This document shows, in pieces, positions 61,644-61,892 of a DNA stretch of 61,892 nt. The stretch's first letter is position 1, and every line of letters starts with the position of its first letter. The stretch is from positions 1 through 61,892 of the forward strand of contig CAVFXQ010000011.1 in assembly GCA_963626555.1 (NCBI GenBank), written 5' to 3'. The position numbers and the translations under genes are program-made. The notes beneath the pieces were generated by a model, which was not told the DNA's origin, did no database searches, and saw only the letters and a program-made list of their open reading frames with translations. This stretch comes from UBA1181 sp963626555 (GTDB lineage: Bacteria; Bacteroidota; Bacteroidia; Bacteroidales; Paludibacteraceae).

Positions 61644-61892
61644 ATGAAGTACCCAGTCGGCATACAGACGTTTGAAAAAATCATTGAAGGCGGTTACGTC
61701 TACGTTGATAAAACAGATTTAATCTATTCTCTTGTAAAAGAGGCTACAATCTATTTTCTGAGTCGCCCACGACGGTTTGGAAAGAGTCTACTTATCTCCA
61801 CGTTGGAAAGTTATTTCCTTGGGAAAAAAGAACTTTTCAAAGGCTTGGCGATAGAGAAGTTGGAGAGGGAGTGGAAAGAGTACCCTGTGTTC
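61644..61892 (+). CDS. AAA-ATPase-like / DUF1703 PD-(D/E)xK family protein, N-terminal part (partial)
   Basis: The frame runs off the window end. The 83 visible residues start MKYPVGIQTFEKIIEGGYVY, continue VDKTDLIYSLVKE, and then YFLSRPRRFGKSLLISTL, the nucleotide-binding region of the AAA-ATPase-like/DUF1703 family common in many copies in Bacteroidetes. The C-terminal nuclease-like domain expected for this family lies outside. Members are often multi-copy and AT-rich, and their biology is unclear. Start ATG 61644 follows a good promoter. Confidence 0.85.
   Translation, partial: MKYPVGIQTFEKIIEGGYVYVDKTDLIYSLVKEATIYFLSRPRRFGKSLLISTLESYFLGKKELFKGLAIEKLEREWKEYPVF

Overview
The window looks like a chromosomal segment of a member of the Bacteroidota, most likely order Bacteroidales. 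The reasons are Bacteroidetes-type promoters (a -33 TTTG box plus a -7 TAnnTTTG box about 18-20 bases apart) in front of tRNAs and several genes, type IX secretion (two predicted cargo proteins with C-terminal sorting domains, and PorQ), lipoproteins with acidic export signals just after the lipid-bearing cysteine, and the gene order porQ-cmk-ispH-pfkA. I cannot name a genus. Base composition is moderate to low GC; one methyltransferase gene near 28 kb is clearly more AT-rich than its surroundings. I saw no insertion sequence, prophage, integron or CRISPR array.

Layout. 0-2 kb: the tail of a type I restriction specificity subunit, facing a fused xanthine permease-xanthine phosphoribosyltransferase. 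2-10 kb: a small acidic protein, a large CotH-type secreted protein, dnaK with an unusual upstream region, a possible Uma2-like nuclease and a surface lipoprotein. 10-17 kb: a TMEM43-like membrane protein with a lipoprotein, an EVE-like single-domain protein, tRNA-His, an AmpG-like transporter, an RsmI-like methyltransferase, trkA and pyrH. 17.2-17.6 kb: a gene-free stretch with promoter, paired segments and terminator that looks like an undescribed non-coding RNA. 17.6-30.7 kb: a K+/H+ antiporter, a DUF4197 lipoprotein, a Crp/Fnr regulator, prephenate dehydrogenase, a GH44 glucanase, an OmpA-like protein, glycogen branching enzyme, an orphan adenine DNA methyltransferase and glycyl-tRNA synthetase.

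30.7-42.6 kb: priA, a DEAD-box helicase with a long Asn/Arg-rich tail, a low-molecular-weight tyrosine phosphatase, and then the most striking region: two tandem copies of a two-gene module, each a polytopic membrane protein followed by a lipoprotein with a CxxCH haem-c motif and a beta-propeller-like part. All genes point the same way with almost no gaps and end at one strong terminator. This is my leading candidate for an undescribed system.

42.6-61.9 kb: gdhA with a long leader, diaminopimelate dehydrogenase, thiD, fabD, a NucA-type nuclease, nadC, rlmH, a relic of a cytosine-5 DNA methyltransferase, porQ-cmk-ispH-pfkA, a GH73 glucosaminidase, an SGNH-fold lipoprotein lacking the usual serine, a short-chain dehydrogenase, a glycosyltransferase with a polyglutamine tail paired with a HIT-like nucleotide-sugar phosphorylase homologue, a large amidase/golvesin-domain protein, tRNA-Leu, and the start of an AAA-ATPase-like/DUF1703 protein at the right edge.

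Themes: most genes are housekeeping (cofactor, nucleotide, lysine/cell wall, glycolysis, glycogen, ion homeostasis). Three separated remnants or orphans of restriction-modification systems (edge, 28 kb, 49.6 kb) suggest repeated gain and loss of such systems. Function names rest on motif recognition without database searches.
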